Virus record (IMG/VR): IMGVR_UViG_3300043496_000082
Coordinates: 1 to 22,973 of that record
Strand: one strand, 5' to 3'
DNA: 22,973 bases
Source: a virus
The position numbers and the translations under genes were made by a program. This document shows, in pieces, positions 7,698 to 15,888 of this stretch (its first letter is position 1; every line of letters begins with the position of its first letter). The notes under the pieces were generated by a model, which searched no databases, was not told the origin of the DNA, and worked only from the letters and a program-made list of their open reading frames with translations.

Positions 7698-8115
7698 TAG
7701 TGCGGCGCTCGATGCGGCGCTGGTGGCCTATCTGCAAGCCGATGCGACGTTGGCCGGGCTGCAACCGGATGGCGTGTTTCTCGATGACGTGCGGGCCGGC
7801 GCGCGGCGCTTTGTCGTGGTGACGCTGCTCGAGGCGACGGACGTGGACACGTTCGCCGGGCGCGCGGCCGAGATCGTGCGCTATCAGGTGACGGCGGTCA
7901 GTCATACGGCGGTGGCGACGGCGCAGTCGGCGCGGGCGGCCGGCGTGCGGATCGATGAGCTCTTGCAAGGCGCGGCACTGACGGTGGAGGGCTATCCGCC
8001 CGGCGTGACGCTGGCGCGGTTGACGCGGATCCGGCTGCTACAGGTGTACGACGAAGATCGCTCGATGCGGTACTACATCCGCGGCGGCAATTACGAACTC
8101 TTTGCACCGAATTGA
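7687..8115 (+). CDS. Tail completion protein (gp17-like, DUF3168 type)
   Basis: A 142-residue protein starting at ATG 7687, overlapping the previous gene by 11 bp. It opens with SAALDAALVAYLQADATLAG, has a central RRFVVVTLLEATDVDTFAGR strand region and closes with MRYYIRGGNYELFAPN, the ending typical of this family (aromatic-x-x-GG-x-Y-x-L). It likely forms the ring that ends the tail tube at the head side. Confidence 0.85.
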   Translation: MPRDSAALDAALVAYLQADATLAGLQPDGVFLDDVRAGARRFVVVTLLEATDVDTFAGRAAEIVRYQVTAVSHTAVATAQSARAAGVRIDELLQGAALTVEGYPPGVTLARLTRIRLLQVYDEDRSMRYYIRGGNYELFAPN

Positions 8116-8130
8116 ACAGGAGATAAGACG

Positions 8131-8544
8131 ATGGCGATTCTGACAGGGCGGTACGGGGAAGTTTCGTATGCAACGGGGGGCGCGGTGCCGGGGACGCCGG
8201 CGCCGATCATCTCGCTCAATGCGTGGAAAGCGGATTTCTCCACGGAGTACGAGGACGTGACGAGCTTCGGGGATGCCAACCGCGTCTATGTACCGGGCAT
8301 GCCGAATGTCGAGGGCTCGTTCGGCGGGTTCTGGAACTCTGAGGAACTGACGCTCTTTATCGCGGCCAAAGCGACGGAGCCCGGGACGTTGAAGCTGACG
8401 CCCAACAAAAACGAGCCGACGTTTTTCTGGGAAGGGCTCGCCTATCTCGATGCGTCGATCGATTGTACGTTGGCGGTGCCGAAAGTCACCGGGACGTTCA
8501 AAGCCGGCGGGCCGTGGACGGGGCCGGATGGCGGGGTGCTCTAG
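8131..8544 (+). CDS. Major tail tube protein
   Basis: A 137-residue beta-rich protein expected to stack as rings forming the tail tube. It has one of the best ribosome sites in the genome (AACAGGAG, 8116-8123, spaced 7 bases), fitting a highly expressed structural gene. The N-terminus (GRYGEVSYATGG, then ISLNAWKADF) and the later VTSFGDANRVYVPGMPNVEGSF pattern match short siphophage tube proteins. It sits just before the tail chaperones. Confidence 0.85.
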   Translation: MAILTGRYGEVSYATGGAVPGTPAPIISLNAWKADFSTEYEDVTSFGDANRVYVPGMPNVEGSFGGFWNSEELTLFIAAKATEPGTLKLTPNKNEPTFFWEGLAYLDASIDCTLAVPKVTGTFKAGGPWTGPDGGVL

Positions 8545-8547
8545 CGG

Positions 8548-8850
8548 ATGTTTCGCGCGTTGATCGTGCGCGGCGCCGGCGGCTCGTTGCTCCTGGGCGG
8601 CTGTAGTACGGCGGCGGTGCTCGGGCCGTGGACGATCACGAAACGGCCGGCCAAGGAGATCGCGGCCGGCGGCGGCGCCTGGGCGCTGACGGCGCGGGTG
8701 ACGCGCGTCGATCCGTTTCTGGTCGGCCGGCGGCCGCTCGCGTTCACGGCGCCGCGGACGCGTGGCTTTTGGTTCTGGCCGGTGCGGACGCTCGAGATCG
8801 CGGCGGATCGGAGCTCGGTGCGCGCGGTGCTCGAGTCACCGGAACAATAA
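8548..8850 (+). CDS. Small tail-region protein of unknown function
   Basis: A 100-residue protein between the tail tube and the chaperones. It is mostly predicted beta strand, with RTRGFWFWPVRTLEIAADR (residues 70-88) and an ending of ESPEQ. I recall similar small proteins in this position in other siphophages but no function. LLLGGC near residue 19 resembles a lipobox, but the segment before it contains Arg and is not a good signal peptide. The start ATG lies 3 bp after the preceding stop. Confidence 0.75.
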   Translation: MFRALIVRGAGGSLLLGGCSTAAVLGPWTITKRPAKEIAAGGGAWALTARVTRVDPFLVGRRPLAFTAPRTRGFWFWPVRTLEIAADRSSVRAVLESPEQ

Positions 8851-8864
8851 CAAACGGGGGATCG

Positions 8865-9251
8865 ATGGGGCGCTTTGTCCGGCCGGAAACGGTCAATCTG
8901 ACACTTGAGGGCGGCGATCGGCTGACGGTGCGCAAGCGGCTGTCCGCCGGCCAGCAGCGGGCGCGGTTGGCAACGTGCTACATCACGGGGCCGGATGGTC
9001 AGGCGCGGCCGGACGTGTTTGCGATGGGCCGCGCGACGATCCTGGCGTTTCTCGTGGATTGGACGGTGACCGATGAGGGCGAGCCGGTGCCGATCCGCGG
9101 GCTGTCGATCGACGAGCTCGGCGCGGTGATCGATAACCTTGAGGGGCCGGATTTCCGCGAAGTGCGCGAAGCGATCGAAGCGCATGAACGGCGCGAAAAC
9201 GAGGCGCGGGAATTGGAAAAAAAAACGGTGCTAGTCGGGAGTGGATCGTGA
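8865..9251 (+). CDS. Tail assembly chaperone (G-like)
   Basis: A 128-residue protein that, like lambda gpG, should coat the tape measure during tail assembly. The start ATG follows ACGGGGGATCG. The N-terminal beta region (VNLTLEGGDRLTVRKRLSAGQ) and FLVDWTVTDEGEPVPI (residues 62-77) are the family pattern. Near the end, codons 118-120 (GAA AAA AAA) lie in a run of nine A, a classic slippery site, and the reading frame one base back is open to 9382. The zero-frame product ends eight residues later. Confidence 0.88.
   Translation: MGRFVRPETVNLTLEGGDRLTVRKRLSAGQQRARLATCYITGPDGQARPDVFAMGRATILAFLVDWTVTDEGEPVPIRGLSIDELGAVIDNLEGPDFREVREAIEAHERRENEARELEKKTVLVGSGS
9217..9226 (+). promoter_or_regulatory. 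Programmed -1 ribosomal frameshift site (A9 run)
   Basis: Nine A then C. In the zero frame the run contains the heptamer A AAA AAA (9218-9224), a canonical tandem slippery sequence. After a -1 slip, translation reads AAC GGT GCT AGT from 9224 with no stop until 9382. Tail chaperone genes of siphophages use exactly such a slip at this place. I did not find an obvious pseudoknot by eye. Confidence 0.82.
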
Positions 9252-9382
9252 TGGATCTCACGATCGCGCGCCGGTGCGGGTGGCGCTATGAGTGGGTGGC
9301 GGCGCTGGATGCGGACGTGTATACGGTGCTGCTCGAGGAACTGACGCGCGAAGATGACGAGCGCGCCTTGGCGCGGGGCTGA
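9224..9382 (+). CDS. T part of the frameshifted tail assembly chaperone (GT-like)
   Basis: This 52-codon stretch is read by a -1 slip from the upstream chaperone gene to give a 172-residue fusion. Its sequence (IARRCGWRYEWVAALD, then DVYTVLLEELTRE) fits the usual second half of siphophage chaperones, a GW-x-x-x-W helix followed by an L-x-E-L helix. An in-frame ATG (9251) overlaps the zero-frame stop, but an independent start is less likely than the frameshift. It ends three bases before the tape measure gene starts. Confidence 0.78.
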   Translation, partial: NGASREWIVMDLTIARRCGWRYEWVAALDADVYTVLLEELTREDDERALARG

Positions 9383-9385
9383 GCG

Positions 9386-11326
9386 ATGACGGTTACCGGC
9401 AAATTCATCGCCGATTTCTCGGATTTTACCAGCGCCGTGCAGGGCGCCGTGAAGGATCTGGGCGGGCTCGAGGCGGCCGGCGACGAGGCGGCGGCGTCGA
9501 TGTCGGATCTCGGCAATCCGGCGGCGGTCAAACAGACCACGACGGCGACCAAAGAGCTCACCGGCGCGACGGAGGGCGCCGGCGGGGCGTTTGCGTCGTT
9601 GGGGCGCCAGGTGGCCGGGGCGTTGACGCTGGGGGCGCTGACGGGGTTTGCGAGCGCCGTGCTGGATATGGCCGGCGATATTGCCAAAGTCGCGGAGGCG
9701 ACGGGGCTGACGACGGATGAAGTGCAACGGCTGCAAGCGGTGTCGAACGCCACCAGCGTGCCGATGGAAACCTTAGCGAAGGCCAGTACCAATCTCACGT
9801 TAGCGATCGGGGGGCGCAGCGATAGTCTCTTGGCGGTGCTCAAGGAGCTCGGGATCGAGTTCTCGAGTTTTGCGAAGCTGTCGCAAGGCGAGCAATTCGA
9901 AACACTCGCCAGGGCGATCGGCGCGGTCAAGGATCCGGCCGATCGGCTGCGGTTGTCGTTCGAGGCAATGGGGACCGCCGGCAAGCAGAGCGTCGGCGCG
10001 ATGCGGACTGATATCGGCGAGCTCGGCGACGCGACGTGGAAGATGAGCGAGCGATCGATCGAAGGGCTCAACAAGCTTGATACGGCCTGGAAGAATCTGA
10101 AAACGTCGGCCGGCGCGATTGCCGGCAATCTGACGCTGCTGATCGAAAAAGCCGGCAATGATCTGGGGCAATATTTGTCGCGGTTCAATCTCGAGAATTT
10201 CGGCGAATCGACGGCGGAAACGCTGAAGCGGTACGCCGATGAGAACGATCCGACGGGGCTGCTCAGGGCGTTTGCGGCGATTCCGAAAGCGGCGAAAGCG
10301 GTGAGCGATGCGCTGCCGCCGGTGACACTCTCGATGGCCGAGTTGACGGCGGAGGAAAAGCGGCTGAAAGAGGAAGCGGAAAAGATGGCGCCGATCTGGG
10401 CGGCGCAAGCGGCGGAGCTCAAGAAACACGCCGAAGCGATGATCGAATTAAACAGCGCCGGCGGCGATTGGCGCGCGACGCTCGACGGGATCGGCGGTGA
10501 AACGGTCGAAGGGATTAAGTACTATCTCGAGGCCGGCGTCGCGCAAGGCACGCTGGCGACGGCGTACGGGCTGACGGCGGTACAGGTCAAGGCGGTCGCG
10601 GAGGCGCTCAAGGAGGAAACCGACGCGTCGAAGGCCGGCGCCGCGGAAAGCGCGCGCCAGATGGGGCTGATGACCGCGCGGGCGGATGCCTATGAGGCGC
10701 TGGTACAGAAACAACTGACCGGCGATGCCACGACGCGCGCGTCGGCGCAAGCAAACGCGGACGCGGCGGCGCAAGCCTACGCGGTGGCGCTCAGTCACGC
10801 CGATCAGTACACCGCGACGCGGCTCGAGCAGTTACGCGGCGAATCAGAGGCCGCGGACGAAACCTTGCGCAACTGGTCGGCCACGGCCGAAGCGACGATG
10901 ACGCAAGTCAAGGGCGCCGCGGAACAAGCCGGCGAAGCGCTCGGCATTGTCTCGGCGCGGCTCGGCGGGGCGAATCAAGGCACGGTGTACGCCGGCGGCG
11001 CGACGTTCCCCAGTAGCGAGTCGCTGTGGGCGGCGTCGATGGCGCCGGGCTCGATGCTGGGCGGGCCGACGCTCGCGGAGTCGCGGATGCGCGCGGAAAT
11101 GAACGCGCGATTCAATACGGCGATGGCGTCGACGCAAAACGCGGAGAGTGATTTTTGGTTGCGCCAGATTGGCTTACCGTCGACGGGAACCGGGGTCACG
11201 GTGCAGCGGGGCGCGGTCGAAATTAACTATCCGATCATGAATGATCCGGGGGCGCTCGATCAGATCGCGCGGCTGGTCGGTGATGCCGTGATGGCGCGGA
11301 TTACGCGCACCGGGGCGGTCGTATGA
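9386..11326 (+). CDS. Tail tape measure protein
   Basis: A 646-residue, largely helical protein that sets tail length and travels through the tube at infection. It has a beta N-terminus (VTGKFIADFSDF), Ala-rich heptad-like stretches, a hydrophobic GALTLGALTGFASAVLDMAG segment around residues 78-97, and the common LTTDEVQRLQAVSNATSV motif (112-129). Residues 340-520 are low-complexity Ala/Glu-rich helix. The start follows the chaperone stop by 3 bp. Using the usual rule of about 1.5 angstroms per residue, it predicts a short tail of roughly 100 nm. Confidence 0.92.
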   Translation: MTVTGKFIADFSDFTSAVQGAVKDLGGLEAAGDEAAASMSDLGNPAAVKQTTTATKELTGATEGAGGAFASLGRQVAGALTLGALTGFASAVLDMAGDIAKVAEATGLTTDEVQRLQAVSNATSVPMETLAKASTNLTLAIGGRSDSLLAVLKELGIEFSSFAKLSQGEQFETLARAIGAVKDPADRLRLSFEAMGTAGKQSVGAMRTDIGELGDATWKMSERSIEGLNKLDTAWKNLKTSAGAIAGNLTLLIEKAGNDLGQYLSRFNLENFGESTAETLKRYADENDPTGLLRAFAAIPKAAKAVSDALPPVTLSMAELTAEEKRLKEEAEKMAPIWAAQAAELKKHAEAMIELNSAGGDWRATLDGIGGETVEGIKYYLEAGVAQGTLATAYGLTAVQVKAVAEALKEETDASKAGAAESARQMGLMTARADAYEALVQKQLTGDATTRASAQANADAAAQAYAVALSHADQYTATRLEQLRGESEAADETLRNWSATAEATMTQVKGAAEQAGEALGIVSARLGGANQGTVYAGGATFPSSESLWAASMAPGSMLGGPTLAESRMRAEMNARFNTAMASTQNAESDFWLRQIGLPSTGTGVTVQRGAVEINYPIMNDPGALDQIARLVGDAVMARITRTGAVV

Positions 11327-14037
11327 GCGTGTACCCGGCCACGGCGCAAGTCGGGCATCGCTTGAACGCCTTTCGGTTGAATTATCTCGAGGGGCGGATC
11401 TACATCACGATCGGCGGCGGCGCCGCCGGCGCCTATCCGGTGCTGGTGGATTCGCTGACGATCAACGATCGGCTGAACGAAATTCCGAATACCTTGGTGG
11501 CGACGGTGCGCGGCACGGCGCCGATTGAGGGCCAGGTGGTGCGGGTGACGCTCGGGAGCCAGAACGGGATCCCGCTGTTCGTCGGCAATGTGTTGCGCGT
11601 GTCGCGGGTGTGGGCGGCGAAAAATCCGGCGCATCTGCTGTATCACATCGAAGCGACGGATCCGACCTGGCGGCTCAATGCGGTGTTGTTCTCGGCGCGG
11701 TATAAGAATCAATCGGCGTCGGCGATCGCGGCCGACATTCTGACGCGGGCGCCGGCCGGGTTTACCGCGAAGATTGAAGCCGGGTTGCCGGTGCTCGATG
11801 AAATTTCGTTCACCAATGTGGCGATCATGGATGCGCTGACGCAATTGGCGACGCGCATTGGCGGGTATACGCTCTGCGACTATCTCGGCGCGGTCTACCT
11901 GTTCACGACGCCGGACACGACGAGTCCGCCGGCGGCGCTGAACGCGGCGCATACGAGCCTGGCCGGCGTGTCGTACGTCCGGGATCTGACGCAGATCATT
12001 ACGCGCGCGGTCGTCGAGGGCGGCGGCGGCAATGCGTTGACGAATCTCCCGGCGGGCACGACGTCGATTCCGGTGGATGTGATCGGCTGGTACTCGAGCG
12101 CCGGCGGCTACGTGCGCAGCGGGCCGCAACGGATTGCGTATACCGGGATTGCGGCCGGCGGCGCGGGGGCGTTTGCCGGCGAAGGGACCACGCCGACGAG
12201 CGCGCCGACGGTGGCGCCGGCCGGCCATACGGCGGCGCCGGGGCTCGAGCCGGGCACACATTCGTACGCCTATACGTGGGTGACGGGCAATGGGGAATCG
12301 TTGCCCAGTCCGCTCGCGGCGGTGCTGATGGAAGGGCCGCGGCCGGCGTTGTCGCCGGGGGCCGGCCTGGCGGGCTCGGCGGCCGTGGATGGCGCGTTGA
12401 CGGTCGGCGCCGCCTATACCTACGCCTACAGTTTTTCGGCGGCGGCGGCGGCGGGGGACGTGAGCGGCGCGCAAGCGTCGGCGCTGTCCGTGACGAGTGC
12501 GGCCACGGCCGGGGCGCGGGCGCAACCGGCGGCGCCGCGGCTGGCGACGGAAACGAATCCGAATGTGGCGGGCAATCAAGTCGCCGGCGCCACGTACACC
12601 TACGGCTATACCTTCTCGATGGCGGCGACGTGGAGCGATCTGAGCGCGGCGACAGAATCGGCGCTGTCGGTGGTGGCGGCGCGGGTGATCGGGACGCGCG
12701 TGATTAGCGGCACGACGTACGCGGAGCCGGTGGCGGTCTGGGTGAACATGCCGGCCGGCGGGCCGGCGTACAAATGGATTCATCTGTGGCGCTCGCCGGC
12801 CAATGGCGGCGCCGGGGCGCTGAAGTGGATCGGCGCGCAGATCCCGTACATCGCCGGCGCCGGTGAGCAGTACTACTTGGACACCCTGGCGGATAGCAAC
12901 TTACAGCCCCAAACGCCGGCCGCGGGGGTGCTCTCGCAAGCGATCGTCGTGACGGTGCCGGCGGCGGCCGCGGTGGGCGCCTATCTGTGGATCCATGTGT
13001 GGCGCTCGCCGGCCAATGGCGGCGCCGCGGGGCTGAAGTGGACCGGCGCGGCGCTGCCGTTTGCGGCCGGCGTGGCGGCGACGTGGACGGATACCTTAGC
13101 CGATGGCAGTTTGACGGCGGCGGCGCCGCCGGCGCAAGGCGTGAGCGTGAATCAAGCCAGTGTCGCCGGGGTGGCGCCGGGGCCGCTCGGGGTATCGTCG
13201 CGCAAGGTCTACCGGACGGCGGCGAACGCGGCGCAATTGAAGCTGTTAGCGACGCTGGCCGACAACAGCACGACGACGTTGCCGGCGCTCGACACGACGC
13301 CGGATGCCGGGTTAGGCGCCAATGCGCCGACGGTCGATACGGCCGGCATTGTGCAAACCGCGAAAATTATTCCGGCCGGCTCGAGCGCGATCCGGCTGAC
13401 GAGTACGGGGCCGTTTGCGAGTGCGGGCGGCTACGCGATCGTCGGGAACGGCCAGGTGGTGCGCTATACCGGGCTGACGGCGACGGACCTGACCGGGATT
13501 CCGCCGATCGGGGTCGATGGCGCGTTAGTGCAGTCGGTGCCGTGGGGGACGGCGGTGACGGTGGCGCCGGCGCTCCTGGGGACGACGGGCGTCGTGTGGC
13601 CGCTCCTGAAGGGGGATCCGGTGAACGTCGTGGCGCTGGTCAATGACACGGCCGCGCAAAGCGCGCTTGCGGCGCTGATTGGCGGCGACGGCGTGCGCGA
13701 ATCGCTGCTCCAAGATGGGCGGATCTCGTTGACGGAGGCGACGGCGCGCGGGCGGGCGCTCCTGGCCGGCCATAAGAGCGTGCGGGAAACCTTTGCGCAC
13801 AAGTCGCGGGACATCAACACGCGGAGCGGCGCGACGGTGGCGGTGGATCTGCCGGCGCCGACGGACATTCACGGCGTGTATCGGTTACAGGATGTGACGA
13901 TTTCAACGTTCAATCCGCGCGGGATCGTGCCGCCAACCTTTGACAGTACGTCCAGTTCGCAGCGGTTTACCTTTGAGGATTTACTGCGCCAGGTGGCGAA
14001 CACGACGCCGGCGCCGTCCACGGGAGAGGATCGCTAA
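11323..14037 (+). CDS. Tail hub/fibre protein with tandem beta modules
   Basis: A 904-residue distal tail protein starting at ATG overlapping the tape measure stop. Residues 1-240 look like a baseplate-hub domain (LVDSLTINDRLNEIPNT, then LFVGNVLRVSRVW, IATQLATRIGG-like region, RDLTQIITRAVVEGG). Residues 290-670 are Ala/Gly-rich repeated modules of fibronectin-III-like character (YTYAYSFSAA and YTYGYTFSMAA; two WRSPANGGA repeats; then SSRKVYRTAANAAQLKLLATL-type repeat). The C-terminus (about 780-904) returns to a hub-like ending (HGVYRLQDVTISTFNPRG). It probably joins the tube tip and carries receptor-contact modules. Function inferred from position and patterns. Confidence 0.82.
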   Translation: MSVYPATAQVGHRLNAFRLNYLEGRIYITIGGGAAGAYPVLVDSLTINDRLNEIPNTLVATVRGTAPIEGQVVRVTLGSQNGIPLFVGNVLRVSRVWAAKNPAHLLYHIEATDPTWRLNAVLFSARYKNQSASAIAADILTRAPAGFTAKIEAGLPVLDEISFTNVAIMDALTQLATRIGGYTLCDYLGAVYLFTTPDTTSPPAALNAAHTSLAGVSYVRDLTQIITRAVVEGGGGNALTNLPAGTTSIPVDVIGWYSSAGGYVRSGPQRIAYTGIAAGGAGAFAGEGTTPTSAPTVAPAGHTAAPGLEPGTHSYAYTWVTGNGESLPSPLAAVLMEGPRPALSPGAGLAGSAAVDGALTVGAAYTYAYSFSAAAAAGDVSGAQASALSVTSAATAGARAQPAAPRLATETNPNVAGNQVAGATYTYGYTFSMAATWSDLSAATESALSVVAARVIGTRVISGTTYAEPVAVWVNMPAGGPAYKWIHLWRSPANGGAGALKWIGAQIPYIAGAGEQYYLDTLADSNLQPQTPAAGVLSQAIVVTVPAAAAVGAYLWIHVWRSPANGGAAGLKWTGAALPFAAGVAATWTDTLADGSLTAAAPPAQGVSVNQASVAGVAPGPLGVSSRKVYRTAANAAQLKLLATLADNSTTTLPALDTTPDAGLGANAPTVDTAGIVQTAKIIPAGSSAIRLTSTGPFASAGGYAIVGNGQVVRYTGLTATDLTGIPPIGVDGALVQSVPWGTAVTVAPALLGTTGVVWPLLKGDPVNVVALVNDTAAQSALAALIGGDGVRESLLQDGRISLTEATARGRALLAGHKSVRETFAHKSRDINTRSGATVAVDLPAPTDIHGVYRLQDVTISTFNPRGIVPPTFDSTSSSQRFTFEDLLRQVANTTPAPSTGEDR
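12785..13026 (+). repeat. Tandem 213 bp coding modules in the tail hub/fibre gene
   Basis: A 29-base identical block occurs at 12785-12813 and again at 12998-13026, both encoding WRSPANGGA followed by LKW. The distance is 213 bp, or 71 codons, so two homologous modules of about 70 residues lie in tandem. The third module (around 13190-13310, KVYRTAAN) is a more diverged relative. Confidence 0.8.
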
Positions 14038-14765
14038 TGCCAGTCAATCGCGCGCCGTTTAATGCGCTGGTCGATGACGACGGGACTAATACGATCGGCA
14101 CGCCGTGGAACAAGGCCGCGATTAAAGGCGTCGTGCTCGATCCGGTCGATGCCTCGGCGGCGTTTATTAATCAGGGCAACACGTTTACGGGTAATCAAGA
14201 AATCCGAAAGGATGCGCCGCAACTGATCCAGCACGATACCTCCGGCGTGGCGAACGCGCGGCGCGTGTCGGCCTTTACGTACGGGGGCGCGTTCTTTATT
14301 CAAATGCTGGACGATGCCGGGGCGTATCAGGTGAACGCCTTGGAATTGACGCGGACGGGGGACGCCAAGATCGGGCGCGACGTGTACGAAAAAGGGCGCC
14401 CGACGCCGATGGGGCATTGGGTCGATTTCACGCCAAGTATCGGCGGCGGCGGGACCATGACGATCACGACGCTCCACGCGGCGCGCTACATAGTGATCGG
14501 GAAAACGATGACGATCAGTTTGTATGCGTCGGTGACGATGTTGTACGGGGCGACGTTCCAAAGCCTGACCTTACCGGGCGGGGCGGTGGGCGTGGGGCTG
14601 TCGGCCAACCCAATGCTGTACGCCGGTACCGCGCAGGGTACGGGCCTCGCGCAAACCCAAGCCGGGGTGGCGACCTTGAGGTTCTATCGCGACTTAACGA
14701 CGGTGACGACGTGGCAGGACGGCGCGTATACCCTCGGCACGACGGCGACCTTTGCGATTCAGTAA
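14037..14765 (+). CDS. Tail fibre / minor tail protein
   Basis: A 242-residue protein starting at ATG that overlaps the hub gene stop (TAATG). The N-terminus (FNALVDDDGTNTIGTPWNKAAI) is typical of phage fibre proteins with a short attachment segment. The middle (INQGNTFTGNQEI, then THTS-like strand region) and the beta-rich C-terminus with repeated aromatic residues resemble trimeric receptor-binding fibre tips. I infer a receptor-contact role from position and composition only. Confidence 0.7.
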   Translation: MPVNRAPFNALVDDDGTNTIGTPWNKAAIKGVVLDPVDASAAFINQGNTFTGNQEIRKDAPQLIQHDTSGVANARRVSAFTYGGAFFIQMLDDAGAYQVNALELTRTGDAKIGRDVYEKGRPTPMGHWVDFTPSIGGGGTMTITTLHAARYIVIGKTMTISLYASVTMLYGATFQSLTLPGGAVGVGLSANPMLYAGTAQGTGLAQTQAGVATLRFYRDLTTVTTWQDGAYTLGTTATFAIQ

Positions 14766-14777
14766 AAGGATCACGAC

Positions 14778-15143
14778 ATGGCAGTTCCGGTTACGGTGCA
14801 ACAAATGGCGCTCCTGAGCGATTGGGGGCCGGGCGGGTTTATGGAGCGGGTGCAAGCGACGATCGCGTATGTCGCCGGCGCCGTGCTGAATGAGGGCGCC
14901 GCGGAACCGTTCCACCAATCGCGGGCGTACTACGCGCAACGGGTGATCGGGAATCCGCGCCAGGGCGCCGATCAAGCCGGCACGCAAGTCGTGATGGGCG
15001 TCAACGTGGTCAACGCGACGACGTACGACGAGGCGGCGAAAACGGCGACGTGCACGATCGCGGACATCGATTTGGAAGCGCAGATCCGATCGCTCTGGAA
15101 CAGCCTGGCGGCGATTGATACGGCGGCGGTGCCGCCGGCGTGA
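14778..15143 (+). CDS. Hypothetical protein after tail genes
   Basis: A 121-residue protein with a good ribosome site (AAAAGGA, 14765-14770 region, 8 bases before ATG). It is soluble and mixed alpha/beta (VQATIAYVAGAVLNEGA, RAYYAQRVIGNPRQGAD, then TCTIADIDLEAQIRSLWNSL). I have seen similar short proteins behind tail fibre genes of small siphophages, but no function is known to me. It could be a virion component. Confidence 0.7.
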   Translation: MAVPVTVQQMALLSDWGPGGFMERVQATIAYVAGAVLNEGAAEPFHQSRAYYAQRVIGNPRQGADQAGTQVVMGVNVVNATTYDEAAKTATCTIADIDLEAQIRSLWNSLAAIDTAAVPPA

Positions 15144-15418
15144 CGCCGGCGCGCGGCCTGGCGCTGACGGTCCTGCTCTTTCTCGGGCTGTGGCTGGTGC
15201 TGACGCTGGCGATGGGGTGTGCGGTGTCGCATACGCGCCGGCTCGAGGTCGAGGCGGGGGCGCCGCGGGTGCCGGCGGTCTGTGACGACGGGGCGGCGCC
15301 GCGGCTCTTGACCGATCCGGCGTGTGCGGCGGCGGGGTGCGGCTGGTCGTGTCTGCCGGGGCGCTGGACGGCGCCAGGCGGGGCGATCGGGCTGACCGAT
15401 AGGGGGTGGCCGTGGTGA
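15140..15418 (+). CDS. Membrane-anchored, Cys-rich small protein (possible lysis protein)
   Basis: A 92-residue protein starting at GTG overlapping the previous stop. Residues 7-27 form one strong hydrophobic segment (LALTVLLFLGLWLVLTLAMGC) ending in a Cys, so it is either a signal peptide with a poor lipobox (LAMGC) or a membrane anchor. The outer part has four more Cys (C48, and three in DPACAAAGCGWSC). Together with the next gene it may form a lysis cassette, the anchored protein resembling an outer spanin in layout. The lytic role is inferred from position and topology only. Confidence 0.55.
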   Translation: MTPARGLALTVLLFLGLWLVLTLAMGCAVSHTRRLEVEAGAPRVPAVCDDGAAPRLLTDPACAAAGCGWSCLPGRWTAPGGAIGLTDRGWPW

Positions 15419-15549
15419 ACGTGTCGGTAATCCTGGCGGGGCTGGCGCTGGCGCTGGTGGTGGTCAGTGCGGCCGGCAAGGCGCCGCTCTGGGCGGCGGT
15501 GTTTGTCCTGGCGGTCTGGGCGTTGCTGGTGGCGCTGCCGGCGCGCTAA
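15415..15549 (+). CDS. Two-helix small membrane protein, holin candidate
   Basis: A 44-residue protein starting at GTG that overlaps the previous stop by 4 bp. It is almost entirely hydrophobic: a first helix (VILAGLALALVVVSA), a short polar turn (GKAPLW), and a second helix (AVFVLAVWALLVALP) ending with Arg. Two-helix hairpins of this size are typical of small phage holins, and it follows another membrane protein at the end of the late operon. No homology can be claimed. Confidence 0.6.
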   Translation: MNVSVILAGLALALVVVSAAGKAPLWAAVFVLAVWALLVALPAR

Positions 15550-15560
15550 ATGGCGGCGTG

Positions 15561-15815
15561 ATGGCACACTGGCGGGACATCACGACGGTACCGAAGGATG
15601 GCACGTACGTGCTGTTGTGGGAGCTGGTGCCGCCGGGCCGGTGGGACGTGTTCAAGGATCCGGCGGCGGCGCCGGGCGCTCGAACGACGGTCGGCCGGTG
15701 GGTGTGGACGGAGGCGTCGGCGGGGGAGTGGTTGCGTTATGGCGTCGGGCGCATCTGTGCGGATCGGTTGACGCATTGGATGCCGTTACCGGGGCCGCCG
15801 GTGCCTGATCCGTGA
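15561..15815 (+). CDS. DUF551-like small protein
   Basis: An 84-residue protein (GTG at 15558 is an alternative start). It opens with WRDITTVPKDGTYVLLWE and closes with THWMPLPGPP, the characteristic beginning and ending of DUF551 proteins, which occur widely in phages but have no known function. It is the last gene of the rightward late operon before the attachment region. Confidence 0.75.
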   Translation: MAHWRDITTVPKDGTYVLLWELVPPGRWDVFKDPAAAPGARTTVGRWVWTEASAGEWLRYGVGRICADRLTHWMPLPGPPVPDP

Positions 15816-15818
15816 AAG

Positions 15819-15843
15819 TGCGCGGCACGGATGCGCGGCACGG
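15819..15843 (+). repeat. Tandem TGCGCGGCACGG repeats left of attP core
   Basis: TGCGCGGCACGG occurs at 15819-15830 and 15832-15843, a 13 bp period. The shared core GCGGCAC recurs on the other side of attP at 16065, 16078 (again 13 bp apart) and 16158, all in the same orientation. They are candidate arm-type binding sites for the integrase or an accessory protein. Confidence 0.55.
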
Positions 15844-15888
15844 CCGGTAAGTCATAGCAAACAAAGGGGTCTAGCGTGGCGGCGGCGT

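Noticed and set aside
8548-8604. Lipoprotein signal (LLLGGC) in the small tail-region protein
   Set aside because: The segment before the Cys contains Arg and Gly-rich turns and is not a continuous hydrophobic helix; the gene is among cytoplasmic tail assembly genes.
9286-10422. A 378-codon minus-strand frame opposite the tape measure gene
   Set aside because: Ser/Ala-rich shadow with no family features; the tape measure on the other strand explains the sequence.
11260-12783. A 507-codon open frame on the minus strand inside the tail hub gene
   Set aside because: It is rich in Arg, His and Pro, the usual mirror of a GC-rich gene, shows no domain, and the plus strand frame has a clear tail protein.
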